From positions 358,551 to 422,550 of the forward strand of contig GG774889.1 of the NCBI GenBank assembly GCA_000163695.1: a DNA stretch of 64,000 nt, written 5' to 3'. The notes under the pieces were generated by a model. It saw only the letters and a program-made list of their open reading frames with translations. It had not been told where the DNA came from and did no database searches. Shown piece by piece: positions 1 to 9,686 of this stretch. Made by a program: the position numbers and the translations under genes. The stretch's first letter is position 1. Every line of letters starts with the position of its first letter. This stretch comes from Bacteroidetes oral taxon 274 str. F0058. GTDB taxonomy: Bacteria; Bacteroidota; Bacteroidia; Bacteroidales; Paludibacteraceae.

Positions 1-235
1 GTGCCCCGAAATAGCTTTCGTCCAACTCGACTTCTCCATTTGTAAATGGGCTTTCCGCCTCGCATAATTCAGCCATACGCTCTCTAAATGCTCTATAAAA
101 CCTATTGATGGTAGGGCGAGAAATACTTGTTAAAACAGACGTCTTTTCTGCCTCGATATCGAGGTAGAAAAGACGAATAATCTCTCTCGTTTTTCTCTCT
201 GAAATGTGCGTCACTTTTATGTACTTGTTTCTCAT
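1..235 (-). mobile_element. IS1595-family transposase, N-terminal part (cut by window edge)
   Basis: Reading down from ATG at 235, 78 codons stay open to the window edge. The peptide begins MRNKYIKVTHISERK, has a helix-turn-helix-like stretch (ISRPTINRFYRAFRERM), and ends GEVELDESYFGA. The ELDESYFG motif, holding the first catalytic Asp of the DDE/DDN nuclease, is characteristic of the ISXO2-like transposase domain of IS1595 elements. A TATCTTTG promoter-like element lies just upstream on the same strand (253-260). The right inverted repeat and target duplication could not be located with confidence between 235 and 325. It is truncated only by the window, so whether the element is intact is unknown. 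Confidence 0.8.
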
Positions 236-252
236 TGTAGCAAAATAACTTA

Positions 253-260
253 CAAAGATA
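253..260 (-). promoter_or_regulatory. -7 promoter element for the IS transposase
   Basis: On the minus strand this reads TATCTTTG, matching the Bacteroidetes -7 consensus TAnnTTTG, about 18 bp before the transposase ATG. No clear TTTG -33 element was found. Confidence 0.4.
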
Positions 261-325
261 ATTCTTTCGTAAAGTTATCTTGAACCTTGTTTTATTATAG
301 AGAGACTATAAAGAAAATCGAAATA

Positions 326-1882
326 TCATCTGAAGATATTCAACTCTTCGTTGTATATGGGGCTCTCTATCGATAGGTAGTTCATAATACTATGGAATAT
401 ATATCCTTGCGACAGAGTACCGAGGCGTTTGAGTCGTCGGTCGTTATTGTCCGAGAGCCACACGATAAACGGTATCTCGTACTGCTCTTTCGGGGCAAAA
501 CTCATATCGACACCATGCATATAGAGGTTGTTTTCGCCTAACGATTCGCCGTGGTCGGAGATGAATATCATCGCGCTTTTGTAGTCTTTTATCTCTTTGA
601 GCGTATCTATGACTGAGTGTAAGATGTAGTCGGTGTACACGATAGTATTGTCGTAGGCGTTGTATAGCTCGTCTTTGGCACATTTGTTGAGCTCTACTTT
701 GGTACACACGGGGCGGAATACCTCGAACTGAGGCGGGTATTTCTTGTTGTATGCCGGTCCGTGGCTGGTGCTTGTGTGGAGTACTACCAATATTTTGTTT
801 TTTTTGCTTTCCAATATTTGCTTTTTTAGTCCGGCAAGGAGTACTTCGTCGTAGCCGCAGTTCTCGCCTACGCACATCTTGCTGAGCGAGTCTGCTTTAA
901 GGAACTTCTTCACGTTCAATGTCGGCGGTTCGCCCGTGTTGTTGGTTCGCCAAATGACGTCTACACCTGTTCTCGAAAGATAGTTGGGCAGACACTCGTA
1001 TAGCCTGCTTGTGCTTTTGTGTTCCAGAATCGCTTTTACGCCTGCAATGGTGTAGGTAGCAGCCGAGTTGGCGTTGAAAATATGAATGCCTTTTGTCTGT
1101 GAAAGTAGCGGGTTGGTGTTTTTGGGATAGCCGTAGAGTGAGAAGTTTTTGCGGCGGGCAGATTCACCTATCACCAATACTATCAGCGACTTATCGTCGT
1201 CTTTTATTTTTGCGGCGGGTAGCAGCGTCTCTTTGCGGTTCTGCTTCTGTTTGTGGATATAGAAACGCGACGTATTGACCGTATAAGACCACGGCAGCAG
1301 CAATGAGCCCAACGGCTCGGAATACCTATGTACCCATACCCAGTTGCCTGCATTGATACCCAAGACTATGAACATAGACAACAATATCAAACCGAATGTG
1401 GTGAAGAATTTTTTTCTCTTGATTGCAATTAGCTTTGCTTTAAATATATAAATACTTGGTAAAACGCCGAATACCAGCACATAAAGTATCAGTCTGTACG
1501 AGAAAAAGCTGAGTGTCTCGTCTTTGTTGGTATTCACGACATTACCCATCATACTCTCGTCTATCTGTACGTTGTAAGTGATAATGAAATATAGTGCTAT
1601 CGAGCTGAGTACAAAGAATATAACCAGTATCGTTTTCCCTACGTACTTCGAGAGGTAGCACAAAATATAGAATACTAAGGCATTCGCTACAAAAATCAGA
1701 ATCGCTAAACTTACGATAATCAACGTTCCGTTGAGGTCGTTGTAGTCGGCATGTTGGCAGACAAACTTGAAAAACGGATAATGAAACAGCACCAAGTTTA
1801 GAAAACTCATTATCAGTGCAAAACGCAGTGGCGACAAGTTTTCGAAGAGTGTATTTTTTAGCTTTTTTACTTTTCCCAACAT
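326..1882 (-). CDS. phosphoethanolamine transferase (EptA/MCR-like, sulfatase fold)
   Basis: Inner-membrane enzyme of the family that moves phosphoethanolamine from phosphatidylethanolamine to lipid A or other envelope glycans. The first ~200 residues hold about five hydrophobic segments. The periplasmic sulfatase-like domain follows, with the metal-site motif VIGESARRKNFSLYGY, a Thr-bearing segment NSAATYTIAG where the nucleophile is expected, and SDHGESLGENNLYMHG with the metal-binding Asp-His. The open frame reaches 1984, but ATG at 1882 (MLGKVKKLKN) gives the usual N-terminus, and the extra 34 residues are Cys-rich and unlike a membrane protein start. Length (~518 aa) is normal. Substrate is inferred from the family; lipid A modification in this family lowers binding of cationic peptides. 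Confidence 0.85.
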   Translation of the reverse strand: MLGKVKKLKNTLFENLSPLRFALIMSFLNLVLFHYPFFKFVCQHADYNDLNGTLIIVSLAILIFVANALVFYILCYLSKYVGKTILVIFFVLSSIALYFIITYNVQIDESMMGNVVNTNKDETLSFFSYRLILYVLVFGVLPSIYIFKAKLIAIKRKKFFTTFGLILLSMFIVLGINAGNWVWVHRYSEPLGSLLLPWSYTVNTSRFYIHKQKQNRKETLLPAAKIKDDDKSLIVLVIGESARRKNFSLYGYPKNTNPLLSQTKGIHIFNANSAATYTIAGVKAILEHKSTSRLYECLPNYLSRTGVDVIWRTNNTGEPPTLNVKKFLKADSLSKMCVGENCGYDEVLLAGLKKQILESKKNKILVVLHTSTSHGPAYNKKYPPQFEVFRPVCTKVELNKCAKDELYNAYDNTIVYTDYILHSVIDTLKEIKDYKSAMIFISDHGESLGENNLYMHGVDMSFAPKEQYEIPFIVWLSDNNDRRLKRLGTLSQGYIFHSIMNYLSIESPIYNEELNIFR

Positions 1883-2007
1883 AAGTTTTTTTGTTTGTAA
1901 AGAGTGGCAATACAATAGATTAGACAAAGGCAAGTCAAAAATGTTACAACACTGCCTATAAAGTAGGTGGCTAATTCGGCACAATACTTATAACCAATAC
2001 CTTATAC

Positions 2008-2015
2008 TATATTTG
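2008..2015 (+). promoter_or_regulatory. possible -7 element for the amylase-like gene
   Basis: TATATTTG matches TAnnTTTG about 105 bp before the GH13 start. A second, weaker match (TACTTTCG, 2095-2102) lies nearer the start. Confidence 0.3.
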
Positions 2016-2119
2016 TGCTTGTATCTAATTGATTGTCCACAAAAATGCGGGTGCAAAATTACCATTTTTTTCCCCAATAACCAATATTTTGTTGTACTTT
2101 CGCATAGAATTACATTATT

Positions 2120-3787
2120 ATGGGTAAAGTAATTATTTATCAGGCGTTTGTCAGGCATTTCTCGACCGAACGGGGCGAAAATATTCCTAATGGAACAATC
2201 GCCGAAAACCGTTGCGGTAAATTCGGTTCGTTCTCCGACAGAGCTTTGAAGGAGATAAAAAAACTCGGCTGTACGCATATCTGGCTCACGGGAGTGATAG
2301 ATTACGCTTCGACTACTCCGTACCCCGAACTCGGTATTGCGGGCGATAGTCGCGATATAGTGAAGGGTTTGGCAGGGTCGCCCTACGCCGTCAGAGACTA
2401 CTACAATGTGAGTGCCGACTTGGCGGATAATCCCGCAGGTCGTATGCAGGAGTTTGAGGCTCTCGTAGAGCGTATCCACGACAACGGTTTACGGGCGATA
2501 ATCGACTTTGTGCCGAACCACGTCGCACGTTGCTATCGGTCTGTCTCGAAGCCTCCGGATGTCAGCGACTTAGGCGATAACGACGACCAAACAGTGTATT
2601 TCTCGGCAGACAATAACTTTTACTATTTCCCCTCCGAGCGATTTGCCCCGCAGTTCACACTGACCGATTACGATGAATATCCTGCCAAAGCGACGGGCAA
2701 CGATTGTTTTTCGCCCTCTCCGTCGCGTAACGACTGGTACGATACCGTCAAACTCAACTACGGAATAGACTACGCCGACGGCAGCGAGCATTTCGACCCG
2801 ACGCCCGATACTTGGCCGAAAATGATTGATATTCTGCTATTCTGGGCATCTAAGGGAGTAGACGGCTTCCGCTGCGATATGGCAGAGATGGTGCCTGTGG
2901 AGTTTTGGCATCGGGCTATCGGTGAGCTGAAGCGGCAATATCCGTATCTGATATTCGTTGCCGAGATATACAATCCAAGCCAATATCGCCTGTATGCCGA
3001 CTATGGCGGGTTCGATTATCTGTACGATAAGGTAGGACTTTACGATACTCTCAGAGATGTGATTTGCAATGACTTGCCTGCAAAAAACATAACGTACTGC
3101 TGGCAAACCGTAGGAGACATAGCCGATAAGATGGTGAATTTTCTCGAAAACCACGACGAACAGCGTATAGCGTCGGATTTCTTTGCCTCTCGGGCTATGA
3201 GGGCGATTCCTGCACTTATAGTATCGGCTATGATGAACACCAATCCGTTTATGCTGTATGCAGGTCAGGAGCTTGGCGAGCGAGGTATGGATGATAGCGG
3301 ATTCAGCGGTGTCGACGGGCGTAGCTCCATTTTCGACTACTATCAGCCCGATACGCTCCGCCGCTGGATAAACGGTGGCAAGTACGACTTCGACTTGATG
3401 TCTGCCGACGAGAAGGCTCTCAGAGATACCTACAAACGTGTGCTTACGCTGTGCAACAGCTCCAAAGCCCTATCCGAAGGGCTCTTTTACGACCTTACGT
3501 ATGCCAATATCGAGAATCCCGACTTCAACTCCGAGAGGTGCTTTGCTTTCTTGCGTAAATGCGACGAAGAGCTGCTGTTGATAGTAGCCAACTTCGCCGA
3601 TACCGAACAACATCTGCAAGTAATTATCCCACAACACACTTTCGATTTTTTACATATCCCCCCGCAAGACAATACCGAAGCTACCGACCTGCTGACCGGC
3701 GAAAGTATGAAGTTGGTATTAAGTCCGCATCGGGCGATGAGTGTAGACGTAGAGGCGTTTTGTGGTATAGTGCTAAAAATAAGATGA
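2120..3787 (+). CDS. GH13 alpha-amylase family protein
   Basis: Alpha-glucan-active enzyme with a TIM-barrel. The four GH13 conserved regions are visible: AIIDFVPNHV (region I), GVDGFRCDMAEM with the nucleophile Asp (II), LIFVAEIYNP with the acid/base Glu (III) and NFLENHDEQR with the transition-state Asp (IV). A C-terminal beta domain ends in LSPHRAMSVDV. There is no signal peptide, so a cytoplasmic role in glycogen or maltodextrin turnover is inferred. It stands alone, without sus, glg or other sugar genes beside it. It starts about 100 bp beyond a possible promoter element. Exact specificity cannot be read from the sequence. Confidence 0.85.
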   Translation: MGKVIIYQAFVRHFSTERGENIPNGTIAENRCGKFGSFSDRALKEIKKLGCTHIWLTGVIDYASTTPYPELGIAGDSRDIVKGLAGSPYAVRDYYNVSADLADNPAGRMQEFEALVERIHDNGLRAIIDFVPNHVARCYRSVSKPPDVSDLGDNDDQTVYFSADNNFYYFPSERFAPQFTLTDYDEYPAKATGNDCFSPSPSRNDWYDTVKLNYGIDYADGSEHFDPTPDTWPKMIDILLFWASKGVDGFRCDMAEMVPVEFWHRAIGELKRQYPYLIFVAEIYNPSQYRLYADYGGFDYLYDKVGLYDTLRDVICNDLPAKNITYCWQTVGDIADKMVNFLENHDEQRIASDFFASRAMRAIPALIVSAMMNTNPFMLYAGQELGERGMDDSGFSGVDGRSSIFDYYQPDTLRRWINGGKYDFDLMSADEKALRDTYKRVLTLCNSSKALSEGLFYDLTYANIENPDFNSERCFAFLRKCDEELLLIVANFADTEQHLQVIIPQHTFDFLHIPPQDNTEATDLLTGESMKLVLSPHRAMSVDVEAFCGIVLKIR

Positions 3788-3813
3788 TTGCCCCGAATTT
3801 ACGAAACGGCAAA

Positions 3814-3845
3814 TTTGTATATTTCAGAGAAAAATTGTAACTTTG
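3814..3845 (+). promoter_or_regulatory. gyrB promoter (TTTG / TAACTTTG)
   Basis: TTTG at 3814-3817 and TAACTTTG at 3838-3845 are separated by 20 bp, an almost ideal Bacteroidetes housekeeping promoter. Transcription would start near 3852, leaving a leader of about 70 nt before gyrB. Confidence 0.75.
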
Positions 3846-3923
3846 TACGCTTTTGTTATTCCTCATATTTTTTGAGGAAATATTTTTATAAATCAGCAAA
3901 TTAAATTTTTATAAAGGAAAATA

Positions 3924-5885
3924 ATGTCAGACGAAACAACGAACAAAGCATTAAATAAAGAATACGGAGCCTCGTCTATCCAAGTGCTCGAGGGGCTCGA
4001 GGCGGTACGTAAACGCCCTGCAATGTACATAGGTGATGTGGGGGAGAAAGGTTTGCATCATCTTGTTTATGAGGTGGTAGACAACTCTATCGACGAAGCC
4101 TTGGCAGGATATTGCAAAAATATATCGGTTACTATAAATAAGGATAACTCCGTTACTGTCAAAGACGATGGTCGCGGTATCCCTGTCGATATACACGAGA
4201 AAGAGAAAAAATCGGCTCTGGAGGTAGTGATGACCGTTCTGCACGCAGGAGGTAAGTTCGATAAAGGCTCTTACAAGGTATCGGGCGGACTGCACGGCGT
4301 AGGGGTGAGTTGCGTCAATGCGTTGTCCGACTATCTGAAAGCCGAAGTCTGCCGCAACGGCAAGCGTTATGTTCAGGAGTACTCTCGCGGTGTACCGCTG
4401 GGTGAGGTCAAGGAGGTCGGAACGTCGTCTGAGACGGGTACCACCATTACATTCCACCCCGACAAAGATATTTTCATCGATATTCATTACAAATACTCCA
4501 TTTTGGTGAAGCGTATGCGTGAGCTTGCCTTTCTTAATGCAGGCATAAGGCTTACTATCACCGATTTGCGTTCGGAAGAAGAGGGCGGAGCCAACAAGAC
4601 CGAAGAGTTCTACTCCGAGCAGGGATTGCGTGAGTTTGTCAAATATATCGACTCTACACGCGAGCCGCTCATCAACGACGTAATATATATAGATACGGAC
4701 AAATACGGTACACCCGTGGAGGTGGCTATGATGTACAATACATCATATACGGAGAATCTGCATTCGTATGTAAATAATATCAATACGATAGAGGGAGGTA
4801 CGCACGTTACGGGCTTCCGTACGGCACTGACGCGTACGCTCAAAAAATATGCCGACGACAACAAGCTTTTGGAGAAGACCAAAGTCGAAATATCGTCCGA
4901 TGACTTCCGCGAAGGTATTACGGCGGTTATTTCCGTCAAAGTTGCCGAGCCACAGTTCGAGGGGCAGACCAAGACCAAGCTTGGTAACGACGAAGTAAAA
5001 GGTATGGTGGATAGGGCTGTGGGCGAAGCTCTTAATGTTTTTCTCGAAGAGCACCCCAAAGAGGCTAAAACCATTGTAGAGAAGATAATACTTGCTGCCA
5101 CTGCTCGTAACGCAGCGCGTAAAGCACGTGAACTCGTACAGCGTAAATCACCGTTATCGGGTGGAGGATTGCCTGGTAAATTGGCAGATTGCTCGAGCCG
5201 TGATGCGTCGTTGTGCGAAATATTCCTCGTCGAAGGAGACTCGGCAGGAGGCTCTGCCAAGCAGGGACGCGACCGTAACTTCCAAGCTATACTGCCTCTG
5301 AGAGGTAAGATACTGAATGTGGAAAAAGCAATGAGACACAAAGCCTTCGAGAGCGAAGAGGTTCGTAATATCTACACCGCACTTGGAGTAACCATAGGTA
5401 CCGAAGAAGATTCGCAGGCATTGAATATCGAGAAATTGCGTTATCATAAAGTGGTGATAATGACCGATGCCGATGTCGATGGCAGCCATATTGCCACGCT
5501 GATACTTACATTCTTTTTCCGTTATATGAAGGAGTTGATAGAGCAGGGGCATGTCTATATAGCTACTCCGCCGCTGTATCTCTGCAAAAAGGGTAAAGTG
5601 CAGGAGTATTGTTGGACAGAAGAGCAACGACTCAGATTTATCCAGCAATACGGAGACGGCAAAGAGAGCGGTATAACACAGCAGCGTTACAAAGGGCTTG
5701 GAGAGATGAATCCCGAGCAACTGTGGGAGACAACGATGAATCCCGAGAACCGTACGCTCCGACAGATAACCATCGAAAATGCGGCTGAGGCAGATTACGT
5801 TTTCTCTATGCTTATGGGCGATGACGTTGCTCCCCGCCGTCAGTTCATCGAAGAAAACGCCACATACGCCAATATAGATGCCTGA
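3924..5885 (+). CDS. gyrB: DNA gyrase subunit B
   Basis: ATPase subunit of DNA gyrase, which introduces negative supercoils with GyrA. Visible in order: GHKL ATPase domain (KRPAMYIGDVGEKGLHHLVY, EVVDNSIDEALAG, DDGRGIPV, GGLHGVGVSCVNALS), transducer domain, TOPRIM (EGDSAGGSAKQGRDR and DADVDGSHI with its Asp triad), and the C-terminal GyrB segment (QQRYKGLGEMNPEQLWETT). QGRDRNFQAILPLRGKILN is typical of GyrB rather than ParE. The 653 aa length is the short form, without the E. coli-type insert. The start follows AAAGGAAAATA. gyrA is not in the window. Confidence 0.97.
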   Translation: MSDETTNKALNKEYGASSIQVLEGLEAVRKRPAMYIGDVGEKGLHHLVYEVVDNSIDEALAGYCKNISVTINKDNSVTVKDDGRGIPVDIHEKEKKSALEVVMTVLHAGGKFDKGSYKVSGGLHGVGVSCVNALSDYLKAEVCRNGKRYVQEYSRGVPLGEVKEVGTSSETGTTITFHPDKDIFIDIHYKYSILVKRMRELAFLNAGIRLTITDLRSEEEGGANKTEEFYSEQGLREFVKYIDSTREPLINDVIYIDTDKYGTPVEVAMMYNTSYTENLHSYVNNINTIEGGTHVTGFRTALTRTLKKYADDNKLLEKTKVEISSDDFREGITAVISVKVAEPQFEGQTKTKLGNDEVKGMVDRAVGEALNVFLEEHPKEAKTIVEKIILAATARNAARKARELVQRKSPLSGGGLPGKLADCSSRDASLCEIFLVEGDSAGGSAKQGRDRNFQAILPLRGKILNVEKAMRHKAFESEEVRNIYTALGVTIGTEEDSQALNIEKLRYHKVVIMTDADVDGSHIATLILTFFFRYMKELIEQGHVYIATPPLYLCKKGKVQEYCWTEEQRLRFIQQYGDGKESGITQQRYKGLGEMNPEQLWETTMNPENRTLRQITIENAAEADYVFSMLMGDDVAPRRQFIEENATYANIDA

Positions 5886-5921
5886 CAGACAGGGGCTACT
5901 CGTGTCGTAAGAATATCCCGA

Positions 5922-5961
5922 AAAACGCTACTTTTACATATTCGGTAATAAGTGGCGTTTT
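5922..5961 (+). terminator. rho-independent terminator after gyrB
   Basis: AAAACGCTACTT (5922-5933) pairs with AAGTGGCGTTTT (5950-5961) with one G-T wobble, and a T-rich tract follows. It separates gyrB from pheT. Confidence 0.7.
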
Positions 5962-6102
5962 TTAGTTTTATATTTGGTAGTAATATTTTGGCAGAGAAAA
6001 GCAAGGTAAAGTATTGTTATTTAGATAAATGACATTACAGTTTCATCGTCGATAGAGATAACAAAAGCTTGTAGTCCGTAGTCTTGTATTTGGTATTTTT
6101 AC

Positions 6103-6110
6103 TAACTTTG
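6103..6110 (+). promoter_or_regulatory. pheT -7 promoter element
   Basis: TAACTTTG matches the Bacteroidetes -7 consensus, about 48 bp before the chosen pheT ATG. It overlaps the in-frame extension upstream of 6159, which argues that the extension is not translated. Confidence 0.55.
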
Positions 6111-6158
6111 CACCTCCGAAAAGCAATTAACATACAAGTAAATAATATTGAAATTGTT

Positions 6159-8630
6159 ATGAACATATCGTTATCGTGGTTAAGAGATTATATCGAAACC
6201 GACCTGACGGCAGACGAAATAGCCAAAATACTCACCTCTATAGGTTTGGAAGTGGGGCATATAAGTGAATTCGAGAGTATCAAAGGCGGGCTCGAAGGAC
6301 TTGTCGTAGGTGAGGTAAAAACCTGCGTGAAGCACGAAAACTCCGACCATCTGCACGTTACTACGGTAGATGTCGGTGCGGGCGAGCCGTTGCAGATTGT
6401 ATGCGGTGCAGCCAATATTGCCCAAGGGCAAAAAGTGGTGGTGGCAACGGTGGGCACCAAGCTCTACGGCGGCGATGAGTCTTTTACGATAAAACGCTCG
6501 AAAATACGTGGAGTAGAGAGTTTCGGTATGATTTGTGCCGAAGACGAAATAGGCGTAGGCAAGTCACACGACGGCATCATAGTTCTGCCTTCGGAGACTG
6601 CGGTAGGTACTTTGGCTAAGGATTATTATCGGGTCGAGACCGACACCGTTATCGAGGTGGATATTACCCCCAACCGCTCCGATGCCATCTCGCACTACGG
6701 CGTAGCGCGCGATTTGTACGCATACTGCTTTGCTCACGGCATCGCAGCCGAACTTCGTCGTCCGCAGTTAGATGAAAGTATTGCACCTAAAGGCAACGAT
6801 AACCCGAAAATAGAGGTCAGAGTAGACAATAGCGATGCTTGTCCTCGCTATGCAGGGATAAGTCTTATAGGTGTCGGAGTAGACCAATCGCCGCAATGGC
6901 TGCAAAATCGTTTGCTGGCAATAGGACTTAGCCCTATAAATAACGTGGTAGATATTACCAACTATATGCTGCACTCTTTTGGGCAGCCGCTTCACGCCTT
7001 CGATGCAGACCGTATAGCAGGGCATAAGATAATAGTTCGCAACGCTGTGGAGGGCGAAAAGTTTGTTACTCTCGACGGCGTAGAACGCACTCTTACAAAG
7101 GCAGACCTGATGATATGCGATGCCGAGAAACCGATGTGTCTGGCAGGTATCTTCGGAGGATTGCACTCGGGAGTGAGCCAAGATACCAAATCGGTATTCA
7201 TCGAGAGTGCTTACTTCGACCCCGTCGGTACGCGAAAATCGGCACGTTATCACGGGCTGAATACCGACTCCAGTTTCCGTTTCGAGCGTGGAGTGAATCC
7301 ACACGACACTATCTATGTACTCGGTATTGCCGCCTCGATGATTGCTCGTATTACGGGAGCAACCATAGCGAGCGATATAGTCGACATTTATCCTAAAACG
7401 ATAGATGACTTCGAGGTCTGTGTGTCGTTGGCAAAAATACGCTCTCTCGTAGGTAAAGATATTGATACACAGACTATCGAGACCATATTCGAAGGGCTCG
7501 AAATAGCGATTGTCTCCAAAGATACTGCTTCCGACGATACTGTTTATCGACTCCGCGTGCCGGCATATCGTACCGATGTACGTAGAGATGTAGATGTAAT
7601 CGAAGATATTATGCGTATTTACGGGTACAATAATATAGAGTTTTCGCAAAGTGCGAAGATTCCCGTATCGTACCGTACGAAACCGGATAGACATTATTTG
7701 CAGAATATCATTAGCGAGCAGCTCACGGCTAACGGGTTTTACGAGATAATGAACAACTCGTTCTCGAAGAGTCAATATTACGACTGCCTGACGACTTATC
7801 CTTCGGGCAACAGTGTTTCGGTGATGAATGCTCTTAGCAGCGACCTCAATGTTATGCGGCAGACACTGCTTTTCGGCGGACTCGAGAGTCTTGCCTACAA
7901 CATAAACAGACAGAATGCCGACCTAAAATTTTACGAGTTCGGCAACTGCTATCGTTACGTTGCCGAAGCCCCGAAAGACAGCGACCCGTTGGCTGCGTAC
8001 TCACAGAGCGAACATCTCGGCTTGTGGATTACGGGCAGACGCCTGCCACAGAGTTGGCTCAGGAAAGACGAAGCCACCTCGGTGTACGACCTGAAAGCGT
8101 ATGTGCAGAACATACTCATTCGTCTTGGTATAGGTAAGCTGGCTGTCCGAGAGTTCGACAGCGATATTTATAGTCAGGCACTCGAATTGGCGACATCTTC
8201 GGGCAAACCGCTTGCCGTGCTCGGGGTGGTGTCGAAAGGCATTCTGAAAACTTTCGATATAAAAGAAGATGTCTTCTTTGCGGATATCTTTTGGGACGAG
8301 GCTTTGGCTGAGAGTGTCCGACACACAGTGCATTTGACCGAAATACCCAAATTCCCCGAAGTATCGAGAGACTTGGCATTGCTTTTGGACAAAAATATCA
8401 CATTTTCTCAGGTAGAGAATATTGCTTACAATGTAGAACGAAAATTGCTCAGGAGAGTTACTCTTTTCGATGTCTACGAAGGGAAAAATCTCGAAGAAGG
8501 TAAAAAGTCGTATGCCGTCAATTTTATACTGCAAGACAGCGACAAAACCCTTACAGACAGCCAGATAGAGACAATTATGAGTAAGTTGCAAAAGGCGTTC
8601 TCCACCGAACTCGGAGCCAGAATCAGATAA
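6159..8630 (+). CDS. pheT: phenylalanyl-tRNA synthetase beta subunit
   Basis: Forms the alpha2-beta2 enzyme that charges tRNA-Phe; the beta chain carries the editing and tRNA-binding domains. The ATG at 6159 gives the canonical start MNISLSWLRDYIETDL; an in-frame upstream extension to 6084 lies across the promoter and is rejected. Visible: tRNA-binding EMAP-like domain (CGAANIAQGQKVVVATVG), B3/B4 editing domain (VEVDITPNRSDAISHYGVARD, NNVVDITNYML, GQPLHAFDADRI), B5, a catalytic-like core domain, and a C-terminal anticodon-binding FDX-ACB domain (KFPEVSRDLALLLD). 823 aa is normal. pheS is not adjacent, which is common in this phylum. Confidence 0.97.
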   Translation: MNISLSWLRDYIETDLTADEIAKILTSIGLEVGHISEFESIKGGLEGLVVGEVKTCVKHENSDHLHVTTVDVGAGEPLQIVCGAANIAQGQKVVVATVGTKLYGGDESFTIKRSKIRGVESFGMICAEDEIGVGKSHDGIIVLPSETAVGTLAKDYYRVETDTVIEVDITPNRSDAISHYGVARDLYAYCFAHGIAAELRRPQLDESIAPKGNDNPKIEVRVDNSDACPRYAGISLIGVGVDQSPQWLQNRLLAIGLSPINNVVDITNYMLHSFGQPLHAFDADRIAGHKIIVRNAVEGEKFVTLDGVERTLTKADLMICDAEKPMCLAGIFGGLHSGVSQDTKSVFIESAYFDPVGTRKSARYHGLNTDSSFRFERGVNPHDTIYVLGIAASMIARITGATIASDIVDIYPKTIDDFEVCVSLAKIRSLVGKDIDTQTIETIFEGLEIAIVSKDTASDDTVYRLRVPAYRTDVRRDVDVIEDIMRIYGYNNIEFSQSAKIPVSYRTKPDRHYLQNIISEQLTANGFYEIMNNSFSKSQYYDCLTTYPSGNSVSVMNALSSDLNVMRQTLLFGGLESLAYNINRQNADLKFYEFGNCYRYVAEAPKDSDPLAAYSQSEHLGLWITGRRLPQSWLRKDEATSVYDLKAYVQNILIRLGIGKLAVREFDSDIYSQALELATSSGKPLAVLGVVSKGILKTFDIKEDVFFADIFWDEALAESVRHTVHLTEIPKFPEVSRDLALLLDKNITFSQVENIAYNVERKLLRRVTLFDVYEGKNLEEGKKSYAVNFILQDSDKTLTDSQIETIMSKLQKAFSTELGARIR

Positions 8631-8655
8631 ACATTTTGCCTCATCTGTAGCAACG

Positions 8656-9603
8656 ATGTATCTACTTATTACGTTTTTTAGAAATTTGCTCTACGACTTG
8701 GGGATTCTTCGGTCGTACCGCTTCGATTTTCCTATTATCACCGTCGGTAATATCACTGTTGGCGGTACGGGCAAGACTCCGCATATAGAGTATTTCGTTC
8801 GCCGATATTCAGCCGAAGGCAAGCGTGTGGCTGTCGTCAGTCGTGGATACCGACGCAAGACAAAAGGAATGGTCGTCGCCGACAGTCGTTCGACAGCCGA
8901 TAGTATCGGAGACGAACCGTATCAGATTTTCAGGAAATTTCCCCACATTATGCTCGTAGCAGACAGCGACCGTGTCCGTGCCGTAAAATATCTTATGGCA
9001 CAAGAGGCGAAACCCGATATCATACTACTCGACGACGGTTTTCAGTATCGACGTCTTGCCGCCGGTCGTAAGGTGGTGTTGGTCGATTATGGGCGTCCCA
9101 TCTTCGAAGACCGAATATTGCCCTACGGTAGGCTCAGAGAGTGTCGCTGCGGTATCCGTCGTGCAGACGAGGTGATTGTGTCCAAGTGTCCGTCGGATAT
9201 TAGCGAAGCTGCCAAGCAGCAGTGGGCTCAGAGGCTTGGGTTGCCCGAGCGTATCGAATTGCGTTTTTCGACACTCGATTTCCTCCCGCCCCGCAACATC
9301 TTCTCGGGCGAGCCTTTGGATATGGACGGCAAACACGATTTGCACGTTATTACAGGCGTTGTCCGTGCCGATAGTCTTTACGATTATCTCCGTCCTTTTG
9401 CTGCCTCAATGGAGCGGACGGCGTTCGCAGACCATCATCGCTTTTCGGCGAGCGATATTGAGTTTATCAACCGTTTAGCCGACCGTGGCACTACTATTAT
9501 CGTTACCGAGAAAGACGCCTCTAAACTCGTTGCTGCGTCGACTCTGTCGCCTGCTGCCCGCAGACAACTCTATTCCGTAGAGGTCAGGGTAAGATTTGTG
9601 TAA
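8656..9603 (+). CDS. lpxK: tetraacyldisaccharide 4'-kinase (lipid A synthesis)
   Basis: Phosphorylates the 4' position of the lipid A disaccharide at the inner face of the cytoplasmic membrane. An N-terminal hydrophobic segment (MYLLITFFRNLLYDLGIL) is followed by the P-loop TVGNITVGGTGKTP, VSRGYRRKTKG, and the metal/substrate motif LLDDGFQYRRL. A C-terminal TEKDASKL motif also fits the family. It starts 25 bp after pheT and could be co-transcribed with it. 315 aa is slightly short but complete. Together with the EptA-like gene at 0.3-1.9 kb it shows a Gram-negative envelope with LPS. Confidence 0.93.
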   Translation: MYLLITFFRNLLYDLGILRSYRFDFPIITVGNITVGGTGKTPHIEYFVRRYSAEGKRVAVVSRGYRRKTKGMVVADSRSTADSIGDEPYQIFRKFPHIMLVADSDRVRAVKYLMAQEAKPDIILLDDGFQYRRLAAGRKVVLVDYGRPIFEDRILPYGRLRECRCGIRRADEVIVSKCPSDISEAAKQQWAQRLGLPERIELRFSTLDFLPPRNIFSGEPLDMDGKHDLHVITGVVRADSLYDYLRPFAASMERTAFADHHRFSASDIEFINRLADRGTTIIVTEKDASKLVAASTLSPAARRQLYSVEVRVRFV

Positions 9604-9686
9604 GAGGGGATAGCGATTTTTGGGAGAGGATTAATTGTCTGAGAGTATAATCTATTGGGGAATAACTTAATAAGGTTGACGGAATA

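Noticed and set aside
6768..7775. 335-codon minus-strand frame opposite pheT.
   Set aside because: It lies wholly inside pheT, whose translation is clearly conserved; the opposite frame has no recognisable motif.
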